From JBBDWJ01 sp963824095 (lineage in GTDB: Bacteria; Acidobacteriota; Terriglobia; Bryobacterales; UBA6623), in NCBI GenBank assembly GCA_963824095.1, contig CAWGNS010000008.1, forward strand, positions 1,488,001-1,552,000: a stretch of DNA of 64,000 bases. The letters are read 5' to 3'. A program made the translations under genes and the position numbers. Shown here piece by piece: positions 54,973-63,351 of the stretch. The notes beneath the pieces were generated by a model, which ran no database searches, had not been told where the DNA came from, and was given only the letters and a program-made list of their open reading frames with translations. The first letter of the stretch is position 1; each line of letters opens with the position of its first letter.

Positions 54973-56148
54973 CTACGCGCGGGTCAGGAAAATCGGCAGC
55001 TTGTTTTTGTGGGGATACACAGGACGGTAGCGGTCCACGTTGTACATCGTTTCGAGATCGACCTTCCGAGCGCCCAGCTTGGGGTCGGGGATATCGGTGT
55101 CGGTGTAGCAGCCGTTGCGAATCGCCATCATGCGGCCGTGAGCGCCGTTGGCGATGCACTCCACGGCCATGGTCGCAAACGTGGTCGCAATCATTTTGTC
55201 GAGAAAGTCGGGCGCGCCGCTGCGCAGGTCGTAGGTCAGGTCGCTGACCACCGTCTCAACGCCGATACGCCTCTTGACCTCTTCGCTGAGGGCCTCGGCC
55301 ACGTTGACCTTCTTGCGGTGGCCGTAGGCGTCGGCTTCGCCATACTCCTGCACGGTGCGTCCCGCCCAGGTAGCGCCTTCGGAGAGCACCACCAGCGAGT
55401 AGCGGCTCGAATTGTTGTCGCGATCGGTGGCCAGCAGATCGATCAGCTTGTCCAGATCGAACGGGCATTCGGGAATGCAGCAGCGGATCGAAGTCACATA
55501 GGCGGTGTAGAGCGCGGTAAAGCCGGCGTCGCGCCCGAAGATGCGGAAGATGCCGATGCGCTCGTGCGAGCCGACCGTGGTGCGCTGCCGGCTGATGGCT
55601 TCCACCGCACGCGTCAGCGCCGTCGAAAACCCGATGCAATACTCGGTGTACTGGACGTCGTTGTCCATCGTCTTGGGAACCGCGACGACGGGAAAACCCT
55701 CGTTATCGATCCGGGCCGCGTAGCTGAGCGTGTCGTCGCCGCCGATGGCCAGCAGGTAGTCGAGCTTGAGCTTCTGGATGTTCTCGAGCACGATCGGCGT
55801 GGTATCGACCACTCCGGGCTCGACTTCCTTGCAGCCGCCCAGCTTCCTGATGACGTGCTCGGGCAAATCTTTGATTTTGAGCCGCGAAGGCTTGGTGCGC
55901 GAGGTGTGCAGAAAGGTGCCGCCCTCGCGGTCCACCTTGCGCGTGTTTTCGCGGTCCAGTGGCACGAAATAGTCGTTATCCAGGCCGTTATCGAGGTTGG
56001 GATGGGTCAGCCCTTTCCAGCCGCGCCGAATGCCGATTACGTCAAAGCCCGGCTCGGCCGTCGCGCCGTAAACTACCGATTTGATCACCGCGTTCAAGCC
56101 GGGAACGTCGCCGCCCCCGGTCAAAATACCGATTCGCTTGTTCGCCAT
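54973..56148 (-). CDS. 6-phosphofructokinase, PPi-dependent type
   Basis: Phosphorylates fructose 6-phosphate in glycolysis. The N-terminal GILTGGGDVPGLNAVI and VGSHERIGIFRIFGRDAGF define the PFK fold. Two phosphoryl-donor positions point to pyrophosphate: the donor loop reads GGDDTLSYA (Asp where ATP enzymes have Gly, GGDGS) and the catalytic motif PKTMDND has Lys where ATP enzymes have Gly (PGTIDND). The reaction would then be reversible. 391 residues. ATG at 56148, 24 bp after the upstream hypothetical gene. Confidence 0.9.
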   Translation of the reverse strand: MANKRIGILTGGGDVPGLNAVIKSVVYGATAEPGFDVIGIRRGWKGLTHPNLDNGLDNDYFVPLDRENTRKVDREGGTFLHTSRTKPSRLKIKDLPEHVIRKLGGCKEVEPGVVDTTPIVLENIQKLKLDYLLAIGGDDTLSYAARIDNEGFPVVAVPKTMDNDVQYTEYCIGFSTALTRAVEAISRQRTTVGSHERIGIFRIFGRDAGFTALYTAYVTSIRCCIPECPFDLDKLIDLLATDRDNNSSRYSLVVLSEGATWAGRTVQEYGEADAYGHRKKVNVAEALSEEVKRRIGVETVVSDLTYDLRSGAPDFLDKMIATTFATMAVECIANGAHGRMMAIRNGCYTDTDIPDPKLGARKVDLETMYNVDRYRPVYPHKNKLPIFLTRA

Positions 56149-56172
56149 AAAGCCTCTCCTATGAATTCACCT

Positions 56173-56631
56173 TCAGACCACAAACGGCGCGCTGGGCTTC
56201 GCCAGCTCCCAGTCGAGATGATTGATATAAAGCAAAATTAAGGGTTTGGGATAGCGCTCGCGGAACGTATCGTAGACGCGCTGCTGCCAGCCCTCGGTCA
56301 ACTTTTCCGCCGCCTGCCCTTCTTTGTCGAAGAAACCGTTGCCGTCGTGGGGGATCTCGAGCAGGTCGAGTACCTCCACGACGAAGGCGAGGTTGGAAAC
56401 CAACACGCCTTGCGACAGTTCGCGCGCCAGATCCTCGTCGCCCTCCTGCAGCCGCTCCCACAGGCGCGGAGCCGCCTTGCGCAGGCGCTCGCGATTGAGT
56501 TTGCCGAGGCGGGCATGCACCTTGAAGCTGTCGAAAAGCTTATAGGTGCGCAGGCTGCCCATGGCGATTTCGCCGATCAAGGCGTCGAAGCGCTCTCTTC
56601 CCAACCCCCGATACACTTCAGAAAGGTCCAT
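56173..56631 (-). CDS. protein of unknown function upstream of pfk
   Basis: 152 residues from the ATG at 56631 (MDLSEVYRGLG). Soluble, helical and charged, with SLRTYKLFDSFKVHARLGKLNRERLRKA and a C-terminal RYPKPLILLYINHLDWELAKP segment. I recognise no family. Since it ends 24 bp before the phosphofructokinase start, the two are probably co-transcribed. The frame is open to 56790 but the extra part looks non-coding. Confidence 0.72.
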   Translation of the reverse strand: MDLSEVYRGLGRERFDALIGEIAMGSLRTYKLFDSFKVHARLGKLNRERLRKAAPRLWERLQEGDEDLARELSQGVLVSNLAFVVEVLDLLEIPHDGNGFFDKEGQAAEKLTEGWQQRVYDTFRERYPKPLILLYINHLDWELAKPSAPFVV

Positions 56632-56848
56632 TTGGGGGAGGATAGCATAGCCCCTCGTGTCGGTTCGGTATCCGCCTCGCTCAAGGCGGCGCCGAACGCG
56701 CGCGGGGTGAGCAAGCCGCTCGCTTTTCCCCAACCGGCGACGGGAAGAAACCTGGGAAACCGAGCTTGCCGTGAGGGTTATCTTTCTCACGTCGGGCGCT
56801 CACTGGCCCGGGTGCGGTCCGCGAGCTGTTTTGTGCGGCGGCGGGTGG

Positions 56849-57406
56849 TTACGCGGGAAACAGCTCGGACGCCGCCTGGCGGTGCGCCTCGTAGGCCGGC
56901 GCGCCGAACAGCACGAAGGTAGCGGTTGCGATGCGGCAATCGCTTCGCTGCAGCTCTTCCTTCACCGTGCGCAGCGCAATCGCGGCCGCCTCCGTCAGCG
57001 GGTAGCCATACACGCCGGTGCTGATTGCCGGGAACGTCACCGTCGCTGCGCCCTTCTCCTGAGCCAGCCGCAACGCCGTGCGGTAACACGAGGCAAGCTG
57101 TTCGGGCTCGCCGTGACGGCCGTCGCGGTAGACCGGCCCGACCGCGTGAATCACGTACTTCGCCGGCAGGGCGCCGGCGCCGGTGACTACCGCATCGCCG
57201 GCCGGACAGCGGCCGATTTTGGGACGAATCGCGTCCAACTCCCGCATGACCGAGGGACCACCCGCGCGGTGAATCGCGCCGTCGACTCCACCGCCGCCCG
57301 CCAAGCTCGAATTGGCGGCGTTGACGATCGCGTCGGCCGGCACTTTCGTGATATCGCCCTCCATCAGGACGATCCGCGAACGCGCGACCGCGAACTCTTC
57401 TGCCAT
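56849..57406 (-). CDS. macrodomain (O-acetyl-ADP-ribose deacetylase-like) protein
   Basis: 185-residue macrodomain of the MacroD/YmdB type, which hydrolyses O-acetyl-ADP-ribose or ADP-ribosyl esters. Signature elements are EGDITKVPADAIVNAANSSL with the catalytic Asn, GGGGVDGAIHRAGG, and the phosphate loop FPAISTGVYGYPL. ATG at 57406. No ADP-ribosyltransferase partner is nearby, so no toxin-antitoxin link can be claimed. Confidence 0.93.
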   Translation of the reverse strand: MAEEFAVARSRIVLMEGDITKVPADAIVNAANSSLAGGGGVDGAIHRAGGPSVMRELDAIRPKIGRCPAGDAVVTGAGALPAKYVIHAVGPVYRDGRHGEPEQLASCYRTALRLAQEKGAATVTFPAISTGVYGYPLTEAAAIALRTVKEELQRSDCRIATATFVLFGAPAYEAHRQAASELFPA

Positions 57407-57455
57407 CCAACGCTCATTTTAGTGAACTTCGGGCGCGATATCCCGAACCCGCGAT

Positions 57456-57608
57456 CCCCGTAGCGCAGGGCTGGGCTTCCCAGACCTGCGGCTGTCCTCG
57501 ACGCTCGGAGGCCACGATGGCATTTCAAACCCACCGGCGTATAATTTGCGCCCCGCGACGCTCCCGTACGGGCCGCAGGTCTGGAAAAACACCAGCCCTG
57601 CGCTACAG
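57456..57608. repeat. family A repeat, head-to-head inverted pair (BIME-like)
   Basis: Copy one 57456-57492 (CCCCGTAGCGCAGGGCTGGG then CCAGACCTGCGGC) and inverted copy two 57572-57608 (GCCGCAGGTCTGG then CCAGCCCTGCGCTACAG) are separated by 79 bases. The same paired arrangement is at 20476-20641 and, more degenerate, at 61062-61206. Confidence 0.7.
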
Positions 57609-57660
57609 GATTTCTCGCAACCCCTGAGCGCCAACCCTCGGATTGCGCAAGGAGTTCCCG

Positions 57661-58950
57661 CTACCCGATCAACTCCCGGTAAACCGCCACCGTCTCTTCC
57701 GCCAGGCGCCCGCTGTGGAACCGTTCATACACCGCCTGGCGGCCGCGCAGGGCCATCTCGCCGGCTTCGGCGGGATAGTCGATGATGCGCTCGATCGCTT
57801 CAGCCAGGCTGGCCGTGTTCTCCGGCTCGCAAAGCAGTCCGCCGCCGGTTTCTGCGAGCAATTCCGAAAACACGCCGATGCGCGGTTCGACCACGGGGAC
57901 GCCGGCCGCCCAAGCTTCAAGCACGTAAGCGCCCTTGGGAGCGCGGTAGGAAACCGGCACGCTGAGCACATCCAGGCTGCGCAGGAAGCGAATCTTTCCG
58001 GCGCGGTCGATGTTGCCGACATATTCGAAATCGGCTCCCAGCCCGGCGGCGGTGAGATCCTGCCCGACCCGCTCGAGATAGCCGCTGTGTTCGGCGCCCA
58101 ACCATCCGGCGACGCGCAGCTTGCAGCGCGGCGGGCGGTCGCCGCGCTTCTCGCGAATCTGCCGGAATGCCTCGGCGAGTTGATGCAAGCCCTTCTCCGG
58201 CGAGACGCGCGCCAGGTACCCGATCACGAACGCGCCATCGTCGCGCGCCGCACGCGGCTCAAAACCTTGGAGGTTCAACCCCGGCCTCACAATGCGGATC
58301 TCATCGGCGGGGACCCCCACCAACGGCGCCATCGCCTCGGCGTGGTCGCGGCACGGCGCCACGAAGCGGTCGACGGACCCCGCCACGCGCCGCAGCGCCG
58401 CGAAGGCCCGTTGCTGGTAGCGCTCGGGCAGATGCGTCAGAAAGTAATCCTCGCCCTGCAACGAACACACCACCGGCACACCGAGCGCGGACTTCACGGC
58501 CGGCGCGATCGCGGCGAGCATCGAGTTGGTCAGATGCACCACCTGTGGCCGGCTCTGCTCGAGCCAGGCGATCAGCTTCGCCAGTTCCTTGCGCTGCAGG
58601 CCATCGGCCCCCTCGAGAACCGATACCGTGATCGCTCCCAAATCCTGCGGCTCGGTCTTCACCGCGAAGCGCGAGACCCAGCGCAACAGCGCCGGGCGGT
58701 CGAAAAGCCAATCGACCACGGCGGGCGTGTGCCGGAACAGCGCCGATTTCTGCTGCAGGTAGACGTTGATGCCGCCATAGAAGACGCGATCGGGAGCGTC
58801 GAAAGGCTCGTCGGTGCGGATCGGCGTGTAGGTCGGAACCACCTCGATGTCGTGGCCGAGCTGGGCGAGCGCGGTGGTCAGGGTCGTGTCGCGGAGGCAG
58901 TTGCCGCAAATCATCCCGCCGGCGCCGGCTGCGATGTAGGTGATTTTCAT
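57661..58950 (-). CDS. glycosyltransferase family 4 (GT-B) protein
   Basis: 429-residue retaining glycosyltransferase of GT-B fold. The N-terminal Rossmann half starts MKITYIAAGAGGMICGNCLRD, and the C-terminal donor half has VIGYLARVSPEKGLHQLAEAF and the GT4 motif EAWAAGVPVVEPRIGVFSELL (catalytic Glu). The start at 58950 begins the fold, although the frame is open to 59001. It follows the symporter gene by 37 bp, so all three genes 57661-60814 may be one transcript. Acceptor unknown. Confidence 0.88.
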   Translation of the reverse strand: MKITYIAAGAGGMICGNCLRDTTLTTALAQLGHDIEVVPTYTPIRTDEPFDAPDRVFYGGINVYLQQKSALFRHTPAVVDWLFDRPALLRWVSRFAVKTEPQDLGAITVSVLEGADGLQRKELAKLIAWLEQSRPQVVHLTNSMLAAIAPAVKSALGVPVVCSLQGEDYFLTHLPERYQQRAFAALRRVAGSVDRFVAPCRDHAEAMAPLVGVPADEIRIVRPGLNLQGFEPRAARDDGAFVIGYLARVSPEKGLHQLAEAFRQIREKRGDRPPRCKLRVAGWLGAEHSGYLERVGQDLTAAGLGADFEYVGNIDRAGKIRFLRSLDVLSVPVSYRAPKGAYVLEAWAAGVPVVEPRIGVFSELLAETGGGLLCEPENTASLAEAIERIIDYPAEAGEMALRGRQAVYERFHSGRLAEETVAVYRELIG

Positions 58951-58987
58951 GAACGCCCGCCTGGTCCCCCGCGACTCGCCGCCGCGG

Positions 58988-60551
58988 CTAGTCCCCCGCA
59001 ACAGCGACGCCCGCGCCCGGCAGCGCGGTGTCTCCGGCGGCCTGAAAGAACCGCCGCAGCGTCTTCTCCGACGGCGCAGCGGTCAGCAGCGATACGCCCA
59101 GCAAGGTGACCACCGAGCAGCCAAAGACGGTCGCCACCGGCAGCATTCCCAGAAACGTGAAATTCGGATCAGCGCCGTAGCCGCTCTGGTGAAACAGCCA
59201 CAACCAGGCCGCGGCCGTCACCAGCACCGACGCGATCGCGGCGGCCTTGGTGGTTCGCCGCCAGTAGATCGAAGCGAACACCAGCGGAAATAGCCCCGTA
59301 AAGCCGCTGAAACACCACACGCCGAGCGGAAAAACCTGCCGCGGCTCGGCCAGCGAGAGCAGGTAGGTCAGCGCGACGATGGTGACCACGAAACCGCGCG
59401 CGATCCAGATGCGTTGGCGGTCGTCGAAACGGTCCTCACCCAGGTAATGGACGACCACATCGTGGGTGAACATCGTGCCCAGGCACAGAAACTGCGAATC
59501 GAGCGACGACATGATGGCGGCCAAAATTCCGGCGCCAAGCAGCCCGCCGAGAAGCGGCGTGGTCAGCTTATCCACCATCAAGGCAAGCTCGGTGTTGGGC
59601 GGCGAGCCGGGCGGCACGATCGGCGAGCCGTCCGGTAGCAACGCCGACGTCGCCCACACCCCGATGAGCACGCAGGGCAGCCAGACCACCAGGATGAACA
59701 GCGGGTGAGCAACCACGGTCAGGCGAAAGGCTTTCGCCGACCGCGCCGTCAGCCAATGTTGGAACACGTGCGGGAACATGCCGATCGAAAGCGGAATCAG
59801 CCAGTAGGTGAAAAAATCCAACTGTGAGATCGCCGCGCCGCGCGTCAAACGCTCGGGCCGCATCGCCAACACTTTCTCGGTGGCCGCCGACAATCCCCCG
59901 AGCTCCGATGCGATGACGGCGAAGGCGACGATGCCGGTCAGCATGAACACGCAGGTCTGAAACGTATTGGCCCAGGCCGCGCCCCGCAGGCCCGCCAAAA
60001 AAGATGTAGGCCAATACGACGATGCAGACCACCAGCCCGCTCAACCACGGCGGCACCGCGCCGGCAGTCGACTCGAACAGCGTCGGAAAAGCGCCCACCG
60101 TCAACGAGCGAACGACGCCGCGCGCTCCCAGCAAGCCGACTAGCAGATAGGGAATCACCAGCCCCACCAAAATCGGAAACAGCAGCAGACCAAGCCCGTC
60201 GCTTTCGAAGCGGTCGCGGAAATATTGGATCTGCGTCACATAGCCGTAGCGTTTGCCGATCGCCCACAAGCGAATGCCGACGAAAAAGATCACCGCCGCG
60301 TGCACCAGGCCCGACCACGAGGCCAGCAGGCCGAATACGCCGATGCCGGAATGGAACGCCTCGCCCGTGCTGCCGACCAGCGTGAACGCGGTCATCGTGG
60401 TGCCGAAAATCGACATCAACAGCAGCACCGGGCCGATCGAATGGCTGGCCAGAAAGTAGTCGCGCGCCGTCCCCCGGAAAAAACGGTTGCTGGCGGCGCC
60501 GAGCACGACCAGCAGCGCCAGGTAGCCCGCCATGATGACCACTTGCGTCAT
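58988..60551 (-). pseudogene. sodium:solute symporter, split by a one-base frameshift
   Basis: SSS/SLC5-type transporter of about 520 residues. The N-terminal part (from the ATG at 60551 to about 60004) reads GYLALLVVLGAASNRFFRGT through VVLAYIFF; the C-terminal part (about 59998 to 58988) reads AGLRGAAWANTFQTCVFML, then the SSS core ILAAIMSSLDSQFLCLGTMF. The break coincides with A6 at 59998-60003 (T6 in the coding strand); removing one base gives VLAYIFLAGLRGAAWANTFQ, a continuous SSS helix. It overlaps the DUF3311 gene by 4 bases, a known pairing. Sequencing error, true pseudogene and slippage rescue remain possible. Confidence 0.85.
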
Positions 60552-60814
60552 CGCGGGCCCGCCTGGTTATCCGGATTTGCGTCGGGATCAGGGCCGGCGT
60601 TTGGCTCGCCCTCGGCGAAAGCTTCGGCTTCGTGCGGCCAGCAGTAGAGCACCAGCAGGTACATCAGCAGGCTCGTGGCGACGCAGAAGGCCGCATGGTA
60701 GGCCAGACCCAGCGGAAGGAAGCCTAGCAGCAGGGTGGAGTCGTCCCACAGCCAGAAATCCTGGTGGACCAGGAACAGGACGAGCAGCAAGGCGTAGAGA
60801 GTTGTCCGCTTCAT
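60548..60814 (-). CDS. DUF3311 small membrane subunit of a sodium:solute symporter
   Basis: 88 residues from the ATG at 60814. Two hydrophobic segments (TTLYALLLVLFLVHQDFWLW and AFCVATSLLMYLLVLYCW) separated by LGFLPLGLAYH, characteristic of DUF3311 proteins encoded with SSS transporters. An acidic tail ends the protein. The stop overlaps the symporter ATG (ATGA). The frame is open to 60925 but homology starts here. Confidence 0.85.
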   Translation of the reverse strand: MKRTTLYALLLVLFLVHQDFWLWDDSTLLLGFLPLGLAYHAAFCVATSLLMYLLVLYCWPHEAEAFAEGEPNAGPDPDANPDNQAGPR

Positions 60815-60984
60815 GCGCGCGCCGCGGTCGCTCCGGCGGCCGGAAGGGGCCGGTCGCCCAACGCTCCCTGGGGCCCAACAAACCCAGAGAGCCAAAGCCG
60901 GCCGGAGCAGATAACATCTTGCCACAGGCCCCTGGGCAACCGCCGCAAAGCCCGTGCCGCTTGACGATCCAACCGCCCAGCCCC

Positions 60985-61012
60985 CTCAGAGCCGCGGGCG
61001 TAAGCCTGCGCT
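60985..61012 (+). repeat. family C half-repeat
   Basis: CTCAGAGCCGCGGGCGTAAG plus CCTGCGCT matches the left arm and its extension at 44141-44168 with one mismatch. No inverted partner is seen nearby. Confidence 0.5.
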
Positions 61013-61061
61013 ACCCACCCGGAACGACCACGACCGCAACCCCGCAGGCGCCAACGCCGCG

Positions 61062-61206
61062 CCCCGTAGCGCAGGGCTGGCGTATTTCCAGACCTGCGGC
61101 CTTTCCACATCCGTGCAACAGAGGTTGTTCGGCGATCCGCAGAGCCGTCGTTCCATACGCGCCGCAAGCCACAGGGCCGAAAAGGCGCCCCGGCCTGCGC
61201 GACGGG
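61062..61206. repeat. family A repeat, degenerate inverted pair
   Basis: 61062-61100 is a good family A copy (CCCCGTAGCGCAGGGCTGG then CCAGACCTGCGGC). About 60 bases later, 61161-61206 carries a degraded inverted copy ending CCGGCCTGCGCGACGGG. Confidence 0.5.
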
Positions 61207-61752
61207 AACCAACGTTCTAGGGGATTCTCCGCACCGCATGGAACGAACGGACCATCGGAAAACACAACCTTTGGCCCATTGCCCGGAATGCGGCCCAGAG
61301 GCCATACTCAGTCTCGGAAACACGAAGCAAGCCACGGTGTTTCACCCAGCCGGTTCGGGGGAGCCGGTGGTGGCATCCACGAAGGGTGTTCGTGGCGGAG
61401 ACAGCCACGAATGAGGCAGAGTTGGCGAGTGGAAGGAATCCGATCGGGGGCCTCAGGGCCCCCAAAACATTTTTGGCCCTGTTTTTGAAGCGCGCGGCCT
61501 ATCGGGCCAGCGGTAGTTCGCTCAACCCGCCGCACATCCACAAGCACCGGGGGGCATCGTTTCCCGCACCGCCCCCTGCCAACCACCCCCTGCCAACCAC
61601 ATCGGAACTTTCGGTCTGACCGCGCCCCTACCCTGTTCGTGCGCATATCGCGAGGCCGTTCCGGTTCGCACAACCCGTGAACTTTTTACCTTGTCGAGAG
61701 CGATCTACTCGCGAAGGCTGCTACACCGGCGAGCCCGGCCGTGGCGTTGTCT

Positions 61753-61782
61753 TTGAGACTCCGCAAGGTTCAGTGAGATAAT
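61753..61782 (+). promoter_or_regulatory. sigma-70-type promoter for the bactofilin region
   Basis: TTGAGA (61753-61758) and GATAAT (61777-61782) each match the consensus at five of six positions and are separated by 18 bp. Transcription would begin near 61789, at the ATG of a 52-codon frame and 138 bases before the bactofilin ATG. Confidence 0.5.
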
Positions 61783-61787
61783 GGGGC

Positions 61788-61946
61788 ATGAGTCGCCTGT
61801 TGGGCGCCGTTGCCGCTCAATTGGAAAGCGAGTTGCTACAACTCGGCGCAAGCTTCGGTACAGATCGCCGGGCTACACGAATCGACTCCGAATTCCAGGA
61901 TGAACCAAACAACGAGGGTTTAGCTAATGTGGGGACGCAAGGATGA
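61788..61946 (+). CDS. possible 52-residue small protein overlapping bactofilin
   Basis: An ATG at the predicted transcription start opens a frame beginning MSRLLGAVAAQLESELLQLG and ending 20 bases inside the bactofilin gene in another frame. There is no room for a Shine-Dalgarno sequence, so translation would have to be leaderless. No homology is recognised. It may only be a chance frame in the bactofilin leader, or an upstream frame coupling translation. Confidence 0.25.
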   Translation: MSRLLGAVAAQLESELLQLGASFGTDRRATRIDSEFQDEPNNEGLANVGTQG

Positions 61947-62475
61947 GCCGGAAGCGCAGTCAAGCCCGACGCCGCGCCCGGAACCGCAAAGGACACCGGT
62001 GGTAGAGCCGCCGAAGCCAGTTGCCTCGCCGCCGCCGGTAGCGGCCGCCGCGCGGCCAACCAACCCAGGCCCGAGCCACGGCAACGCCGCGCAGCTCGGA
62101 AAGTCGCTCAAGGTCAAGGGTGAGATCGCCGGCAGCGAAGATCTCTACATCGACGGTGAAGTCGAAGGCCGGATCACGCTGCAGGGCAACAATCTGACCA
62201 TCGGCCCCAACGGCAATGTGCGGGCGGAAGTGACGGCGCAGTCGATCACGGTCTTGGGCCGGCTTCAGGGGAATGTCCACGCCGCCGATCGTGTGGAGAT
62301 CCGCAAGACCGGATCACTCGAAGGCGACCTGGTGACCGCGCGCATCGCCATCGAGGAAGACGCTGTGTTCCGCGGCAGCATCGACATCGTCAAGCCGGGG
62401 GCAAAAGCGGGGGACGCCCCTACGGGCGCGAGTAGTGGGGAGAAGGCCAAAGCCGCGGCGAAGTCCGGTTCCTAG
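61927..62475 (+). CDS. bactofilin (polymer-forming cytoskeletal protein)
   Basis: 182 residues with a disordered Pro-rich N-terminus (1-50), a bactofilin beta-helix core (about 58-155; GKSLKVKGEIAGSEDLYIDG, VEGRITL, GPNGNVRAEVTA, GRLQGNVHA, RKTGSLEGDLVTARI) made of short right-handed coils, and a Lys/Ala-rich tail. Bactofilins polymerise without nucleotide at the cell membrane and influence cell shape or organelle placement. A GAGGG lies about 10 bases before the ATG. Confidence 0.93.
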   Translation: MWGRKDEPEAQSSPTPRPEPQRTPVVEPPKPVASPPPVAAAARPTNPGPSHGNAAQLGKSLKVKGEIAGSEDLYIDGEVEGRITLQGNNLTIGPNGNVRAEVTAQSITVLGRLQGNVHAADRVEIRKTGSLEGDLVTARIAIEEDAVFRGSIDIVKPGAKAGDAPTGASSGEKAKAAAKSGS

Positions 62476-62728
62476 ACCGGCCCCGAGGGGACGCCTTGGG
62501 CGGCAAGCGCCGGGATCGTCCAACGAAGGCGATAGGCGCGCGCCGCCGATGCTCGCACGGGCAGCTTGGGGTCGAACCCGAGCATTAGCGAACCCGCAAC
62601 CCTCGCGCTGCCGTTGGGCGAGTGCATCGCCCCAAGACCGAAAAGGGGAATCCGGCGCATACTCCGGCCCTACCGGAGCCAAAGCTTTGCGCCGTGTCCC
62701 CCTTGCCGGGGAAAAACCTAAGTAGCGA
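62476..62728. other. intergenic region between convergent genes
   Basis: 253 bases; no gene or clear terminator seen. Confidence 0.4.
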
Positions 62729-63082
62729 TCAGGTCAAATCCAGGCTGCTGACGGCGACCGAGTCGCCCGACACTTTGCCGTCGACCTTGACGGTGATGTG
62801 ATCGTTCTTCGAGCTGCCTTCCAGCGCCTTCACCGCCATCTGATTTCCCTTGGCGTCCAGCTTGATCACTTTGCCGTCCGCGGTGACCACGGCGTAGCCG
62901 CTGGCTTTGCAGTCGTCCATCAGGGCACATTCTTTGGTGTGCCCCTCGGCGGCCTCCACTCCCTTTTTCTGCACCATGCCGGAACACATGTTGTCGATCA
63001 GGATGCCTTCCAGCGTTTCCGCGAAAGAAGGCACGACACCCACGAGTCCCATAACAAACAAAACAGTCAAAAGACGTCTCAC
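62729..63082 (-). CDS. small secreted protein of unknown function
   Basis: 117 residues with a signal peptide (MRRLLTVLFVMGLVGVVPSFA). The mature part begins ETLEGILIDNMCSG and has three Cys in all (MCSG, KECALMDDCKASGY), then VVTADGKVIKLDAKGN and a beta-rich end. It resembles small acidobacterial exported proteins with a conserved Cys pattern, but I cannot name a family. GTG start with GGAGG about 10 bases upstream. Confidence 0.76.
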   Translation of the reverse strand: MRRLLTVLFVMGLVGVVPSFAETLEGILIDNMCSGMVQKKGVEAAEGHTKECALMDDCKASGYAVVTADGKVIKLDAKGNQMAVKALEGSSKNDHITVKVDGKVSGDSVAVSSLDLT

Positions 63083-63351
63083 GATTCTTATTTCCTCCAG
63101 GTCCAGCCGGCCTCAAAAAAGGCCGTCAGAAAAACCTTCGCATCCGAACCTCTTCAGGTTACGTTAGCAGTTGTTGGAAATCGAGAATTGTTTCCGGAAA
63201 TTTCCGCGCCGGGTGCTGGACAGGACACGTTCCGGCCAGGATGCCGGGGAGGGCCTTATCGACGACCCGACACGGCCCTCCACGCGCGCGCCGCAAGTTG
63301 CGCCGTTGCCGCGCTCCGACGGCGGAATCGGATTCGCGGCCCGCCGCCTGG

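Larger units (their letters stand above)
60815..61787. other. long repeat-rich non-coding region
   Basis: About 970 bases with no gene I can support. It includes a family C half-repeat (60985-61012), a family A pair (61062-61206) and an unexplained, hairpin-rich stretch at 61210-61500. The segment 61500-61750 shows nothing recognisable. Confidence 0.5.

Noticed and set aside
56849..57406. Macrodomain as part of a toxin-antitoxin (DarTG-like) pair
   Set aside because: No DarT-like or other ADP-ribosyltransferase gene is adjacent, and the sequence fits the common deacetylase type.
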